Assembly (NCBI GenBank): GCA_003439945.1
Contig: QVRM01001111.1
Coordinates: 30,001 to 94,000 of the forward strand
Length of the DNA stretch: 64,000 bases
DNA from: Dermanyssus gallinae
Lineage: Eukaryota > Arthropoda > Arachnida > Mesostigmata > Dermanyssidae
Direction of reading: 5' to 3'
The translations under genes were made by a program, and so were the position numbers. Shown here in pieces: positions 59,912 through 64,000 of the stretch (positions within the stretch are counted from its first letter, which is position 1; each line of letters opens with the position of its first letter). The notes beneath the pieces were generated by a model. That model ran no database searches, was not told the DNA's origin, and saw only the letters and a list, made by a program, of their open reading frames with translations.

Positions 59912-59986
59912 AATGTCGGGCCGGGATTGAACCTGCGGACCCCGTTATTGAATCGCCGGTCATTTTCTCCACTACATCCCTACATT
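59912..59986 (-). mobile_element. tRNA-like head, possible SINE family 3
   Basis: On the minus strand TGTAGTGGAGAAAATGACCG (box A-like) is followed about 30 bases later by GCAGGTTCAATCCCGGC (box B GGTTCAATCCC). The acceptor stem is not convincing, so a working tRNA gene is unlikely. No second copy was seen. Confidence 0.5.
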
Positions 59987-60631
59987 ACACGGATGTGTTC
60001 ATGAGTCCGTTAATCGTTTTTAGCAATAGTGATCCACCTGACGGAACACTGTTGAGAATGTGGAAAGCACTGACCAAATAATAAGCAAGGGTTATCTCCC
60101 AGAGACAATTTCTATTTATAGACATTTCTTGCCCGTGGCTCCCTTAATTAGATACGTTCTTCGGGTAATCTATTTAATAACAAAGCTTTAACCTAATTGT
60201 TTGTATAGCAAAATGAAAGCCGATATTTGAATGATCTTCAGCTTTACATTTTATAATACCTAACTGCTATTTTATAGACTGCAGTGCACGAGCAGCACCA
60301 TGTGAGTAAATGCGGCGAAAACAGATATACGGTGGCTTCTTCGTTGGTAATTTTTATTAGATTATAATTACCGCTAGTTTAGTCAAATCTCTACTAAAGT
60401 AGCGGTATTGCGCAGATCAAATTATACGACATAACAACGCATTCAATATGTTGCAATGTATATATGTTTATATGACTATAAAAATCTAATCTTTTAAGAC
60501 GTAAAGTCCTACGCTTTAAATAAGAGATAACAAAGCAAGCCGTTTTTATGTGTCACGGGGATTCCATACATATACATACATTTATCCGTAGTACCACGTC
60601 ATTTTAGGTCCTAAATGCTATACTTAGCAGA
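59987..60631. other. Unassigned sequence
   Basis: Nothing recognised. Confidence 0.4.

Positions 60632-60674
<43 letters not shown>
60632..60674. repeat. (TA)n microsatellite
   Basis: About 21 TA units. Confidence 0.9.
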
Positions 60675-60677
<3 letters not shown>

Positions 60678-61010
60678 TGCAACTACTAAAACACTTTGTT
60701 TTATAAGATCGTTGACTGTTTTTATTCTGAACATAAGTTTGTGTTAGCCTCCTTCTCTTTACTAATCACATGTGCGATTATTACTGCCTGTGAGATCTGT
60801 CGTTTTTGGTCTGGTCTGACCAGTGCCATATAACGCTGCGGCACTTATCGTCGTGACGGAATGATTTTCTAATCGTGTACGTCAAGAGCTTTTTATTAAC
60901 CTAACGCATGACGACGCAACACGTCATTCGTCTGTTAATGGTACCATTCATTTTTATTCAAACCCTCAAAAAAAAGCCACACGCTATCGGCTCTAGCAAC
61001 CGACTAACTA
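60675..61010. other. Unassigned sequence
   Basis: Nothing recognised between two (TA)n tracts. Confidence 0.4.
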
Positions 61011-61036
61011 TATGTATATATATATATATATATATA
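61011..61036. repeat. (TA)n at the left end of a foldback element
   Basis: About 12 TA units supplying the TA target of the element at 61037. Confidence 0.85.
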
Positions 61037-62057
61037 CAGGGTGTTGCAGATTTTTTTCATAATTGATATAGAGAATTGTAAAGCTCGTTAAAGCAAATAT
61101 TTTTTCCAATGGAACATGGTCTCTGAGAAGTCTTGTTTCGGAGTGAGAGTGAAATTACGACAATTTGTGACACTAGTGTTTTTGCCCGACATAGGAGCAC
61201 ACCGTCGTGTTCCTGAGAAAATTCTGCTACAACTGAAGAATATACAAGACCGGTCAAAAGATGCGACATGGTCGCTTAGAAGAGAATTCGCCAAAAATGA
61301 AGTTCTTTATTAGCGTTCACGTCAAATACTTCAAAATCATAACCCTACAACCACTCACAGCGCTCAAAACGGACATATTCAGCAAATGCGCATTTCATGA
61401 CGATCATTTTGGTATCAAACTCATGGCAATGCGAGCTGTGGTTGTGGAGGGATGACGATTTTTCGGCGAACATGTCGAGATTAAGTGCCTGAAAAATAAC
61501 GCGCTGCGGCTGTCGCGCGACACGTCGGAGGTAGCGAACGTCTCCAAACAGTCATTTTACATGCACTCAATCTCGACATGCCCTCCGAAAACTCGTAATT
61601 ACTCCGCAACCACAGCTAGCATTGACACATATTTGGTACCAAAATGATCGCCGTTGAATTGCCCATTGGCTGAGTATGTCCGTTTTTAGCGCTGTGAGTG
61701 GTTGTAGGACTATGATTTTGAAGTATTTGGCGTGAACGTTAATAAAGAACTTCATTTTTGGCGAATTCTCTTCTAAGCGACCGTGTCGCGTCTTCTGACC
61801 GGCCTTGCATATTCTTGCAGAATTTTATCACGAACACCAACGTGTGCTTAGTTTCTGTCTAGAAGGACTGGTTGTCTCGCAGCAGCACATTTTGTGCTCC
61901 TATGTCGGACAAAAACACCAGTGTTACAAATTGTAGTCATTTCACTCTCACTCCAAAACAAGACTTCTCAGAGATCATGTTCCATTGGAAAAAATATTTG
62001 CTTTAACGAGCTCTACAATTCCCTATATCTACTATGAACAATTTCTGCAACACCCTG
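61037..62057. mobile_element. Foldback (palindromic) DNA element, family A, copy 2
   Basis: 1,021 bp with ends CAGGGTGTTGCAG and CTGCAACACCCTG, each next to TA. The arms are about 450-490 bp, joined by an unpaired centre at about 61490-61570. Most of each arm matches the copy at 37.07 kb, including GTCGCTTAGAAGAGAATTCG. This copy keeps a longer inner arm than the other, so it is closer to full length. No transposase is encoded. Confidence 0.87.
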
Positions 62058-62090
<33 letters not shown>

Positions 62091-62131
62091 TTGTATATAT
62101 ATATATTTATATATATATATATTTATATATA
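62058..62131. repeat. (TA)n between a foldback element and a mariner
   Basis: TA-rich tract with TTTATA and GTATA interruptions. It abuts foldback element end 62057 and mariner start 62132. Confidence 0.9.
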
Positions 62132-63456
62132 CGAGGTGTGTTCAAAAAGCTGTGTTATCGCGACTTTTGAATTTTCGCGGGTTACTTATATTCGAATTTC
62201 GATTTTTTGTGGCGTTATGTTGGTACTCATGTCTCTCACTTATGCCGACAAGCTCGGCCATTTTGAATGTTCACTTAATTGTTGACAGCTGCTTTGCTTG
62301 CACGTGTTTTGGATCGTCTTCGATTTTTACCTATTCAAAAAAATGGGTCAAAGAACCTGTATCAAATTTTGTGTGAAAAACGAAATTAAGTGCGCGGATG
62401 CATTCCGAATGTTGACTGTGGCATACGGAGAAGCTACCTTGGACCGAAGCAACGTTTATCGGTGGTACAAAATGTTCTCAGAAGGCCGAGAAGATGTGAA
62501 CGACGAAGAGCGTGCCGGACGCCCGAGCACTTCAACAACAGACGAAAAAATTCATGAAGTGGAGAAAATGGTATTGGCCAATCGTCGAATCACCGTTAGA
62601 GAAGTTGCTGCGGACCTAAACATATCGATTGGCTCGTGCCATTCGATTTTTATCAATGATTTGGGCATGAGACGGGTCGCCGCGAAATTCGTACCAAAAT
62701 TGCTCAATTGCGACCAAAAACAGCATCGCATGAACATTGCTAATGAGATGTTGGACTCTGTCCGCGACGACCCAAATTTGCTCCAGAGGGTCATAACTGG
62801 TGACGAATCGTGGGTTTATGGTTATGACGTGGAAACCAAAGCTCAATCATCTCAATGGAAGCTGCCGCACGAACCAAGACCGAAAAAAGCGCGCCAAGTT
62901 CGGTCGAATGTGAAAGTTTTGCTGACAGTTTTCTTCGATTGCAGGGGCGTGGTGCATCATGAGTTCTTGCCACAGGGTAGAACGGTCAATAAGGAATATT
63001 ACCTGCAAGTTATGCGCAATTTGCGCGAAGCAATCCGCCAGAAACGCCCGGATTTGTGGAAGAACAAAAATTGGCTTTTGCACCACGATAACGCCCCTGC
63101 TCACACATCGTTGCTTGTGCGCGAGTTTTTGGCCAAAAACAACTCACTAATGATGCCGCAGCCACCGTATTCCCCAGATCTGGCCCCCTGTGACTTTTTC
63201 TTGTTCCCTAAACTGAAGAGGCCCATGAAAGGACGACGTTACGCTACGCTTGACGAGATAAAGACGGCATCGAAGGAGGAGCTGAACAAGATAAAAAAAA
63301 ATGGTTTTTTGAAGTGCTTCGAAGATTGGAAAAACCGTTGGCACAAGTGTATAATATCTCATGGGGATTACTTTGAAGGGGACAAAATAGATATTCATGA
63401 ATAAATGAATAATTTTTGAAAAAACACAAGTCGCGATACTTTTTGAACACACCTCG
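62132..63456 (+). mobile_element. Mariner transposon, apparently complete
   Basis: 1,325 bp with inverted repeats beginning CGAGGTGTGTTCAAAAAG at both ends, flanked by TA (62130-62131 and 63457-63458). The left repeat has six extra bases (CTGTGT) before TATCGCGACTT, which the right repeat has directly. The single gene fills most of the element. It is inserted between a (TA)n tract and a LINE segment. Size, TA target and gene all fit the mariner family. Confidence 0.95.
62343..63404 (+). CDS. Mariner transposase (DD34D), intact
   Basis: 353 residues from the ATG of MGQRTCIKF; the frame runs 15 codons further upstream, but this start gives the usual mariner length of about 345-355. Residues 1-60 form the first helix-turn-helix (ending NVYRWYKMFSEGRED), GRPST is the linker and about 75-110 the second helix-turn-helix. 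The catalytic triad is D154 (VITGDESWVYGYD), D249 (LLHHDNAPAHTS) and D284 (YSPDLAPCDFFLFPKL), spaced 94 and 34 residues, the DD34D pattern. FVPKLL stands where many mariners have WVPHEL. No stop or frameshift is seen. The enzyme would bind the terminal repeats in the nucleus and cut and paste the element at TA. Confidence 0.95.
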   Translation: MGQRTCIKFCVKNEIKCADAFRMLTVAYGEATLDRSNVYRWYKMFSEGREDVNDEERAGRPSTSTTDEKIHEVEKMVLANRRITVREVAADLNISIGSCHSIFINDLGMRRVAAKFVPKLLNCDQKQHRMNIANEMLDSVRDDPNLLQRVITGDESWVYGYDVETKAQSSQWKLPHEPRPKKARQVRSNVKVLLTVFFDCRGVVHHEFLPQGRTVNKEYYLQVMRNLREAIRQKRPDLWKNKNWLLHHDNAPAHTSLLVREFLAKNNSLMMPQPPYSPDLAPCDFFLFPKLKRPMKGRRYATLDEIKTASKEELNKIKKNGFLKCFEDWKNRWHKCIISHGDYFEGDKIDIHE

Positions 63457-63458
63457 TA

Positions 63459-64000
63459 TACGTAGTAGGCCTTGAAATAAATATGCAGAAGACAGAAGCT
63501 ATGAAGTTCAGGCACGCAGGCAGGCTGGCCGTGACCGATACACTTAGGTTAAATGGACAAGACCTGATCTGTGTAAATAAGTTTACATATCTCGGTATCA
63601 CAGTGACCCACTCAGCCAAGACTTTCGCTGCACATATAGAGGGGAGGTCTCGAAAGGCCTTGATTACGGCGACAACCCTTAAGAAGCCCCAGATGCTCTC
63701 GATTAAGGCAGCGCTAGCTCTACTTGATATGAAAATAGCGCCAATTGCATCATACGGGATCCAGCTTGTATGGGCAAAACGAAGCTCGACTCAACTTGGT
63801 GCCCTCGATCGGGTAAAGCCAGCTTATTTGAAGCGGGTACTAGGTTTACATACGTCAGCATACAACCGCCTCACGTATTTGCTGTGCGATGCTCCACTAT
63901 TCGTGGAACAGGTCAAAAAACAGTTTGCGCTTCCAGACACTCCTGCATACAGCGAGTTCATACGGCGATATGAAGAGAAAATGGCAGAGATCGACCCACA
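63459..64000 (+). CDS. LINE reverse-transcriptase segment, runs off the window
   Basis: From about 63468 one frame is open to the last base (177 codons, no stop): GLEINMQKTEAMKFRHAGRL, FTYLGITVTHS, RKALITATTLKK, LLDMKIAPIASYGIQLVW, PAYLKRVLGLHTS and FRRYEEKM-like ends. This is the part just after the RT catalytic YADD box. I recall very similar proteins from ticks. The 5' part is missing, cut at the edge of the TA region later hit by the mariner. The lack of stops suggests a younger insertion than the relic at 23.6 kb. Confidence 0.8.

Overview
This looks like a window of repeat-rich invertebrate nuclear DNA, most likely from an arthropod. There are no operons, no bacterial gene order and no long uninterrupted host genes. 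Instead there are non-LTR retrotransposons, mariner elements, palindromic non-autonomous DNA elements, tRNA-derived SINEs, a U1 snRNA fragment, dozens of (TA)n tracts and many (TTG)n/(AAC)n trinucleotide tracts. The retroelement reading frame at the right edge reminds me strongly of retrotransposon proteins from ticks and mites, so an acarine host is my best guess. That is inference from memory, not a search result.

Layout. 1-3070: unrecognised DNA. 3100-7306: a nearly complete R2-superfamily retrotransposon on the minus strand (C2H2 fingers, reverse transcriptase, CCHC knuckle, PD..D endonuclease), broken by one frameshift and bounded on both sides by (TA)n. 7335-8157: a LINE tail and an unassigned open frame. 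10451-11386: the 3' part of a second endonuclease-bearing retroelement type, again inside (TA)n. Six shorter relics related to it lie at 22.4, 22.8, 23.4, 26.8, 32.3 and 33.9 kb. 11.4-22.4 kb: mostly unrecognised, with dense microsatellites. 23.6-28.2 kb: LINE relics and a 5'-truncated U1 snRNA pseudogene. 29.2-43.5 kb: SINEs (three copies of one family with target-site duplications), a mariner relic and a foldback element. 47.04-48.41 kb (minus): the one host gene I can support, a two-exon gene for a small secreted His/Gly/Tyr-rich protein, with a LINE fragment in its intron. 52.8 kb: a tRNA-like segment holding a 52-bp palindrome. 56.06-57.22 kb and 61.04-62.06 kb: two more foldback elements. 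59.1 kb: a SINE with a 13-bp target-site duplication. 62.13-63.46 kb: an apparently intact mariner transposon. 63.46-64.0 kb: an open LINE reverse-transcriptase segment running off the edge.

The main pattern is where the elements sit. Most retroelement pieces whose ends I can place stop at (TA)n or (TAA)n tracts, often at both ends, and the TA-duplicating DNA elements sit in the same tracts. The microsatellites therefore look like landing sites, and the nested order of insertions can be partly read off. Coordinates of element ends are from reading by eye and may be off by a few bases where they merge into (TA)n.
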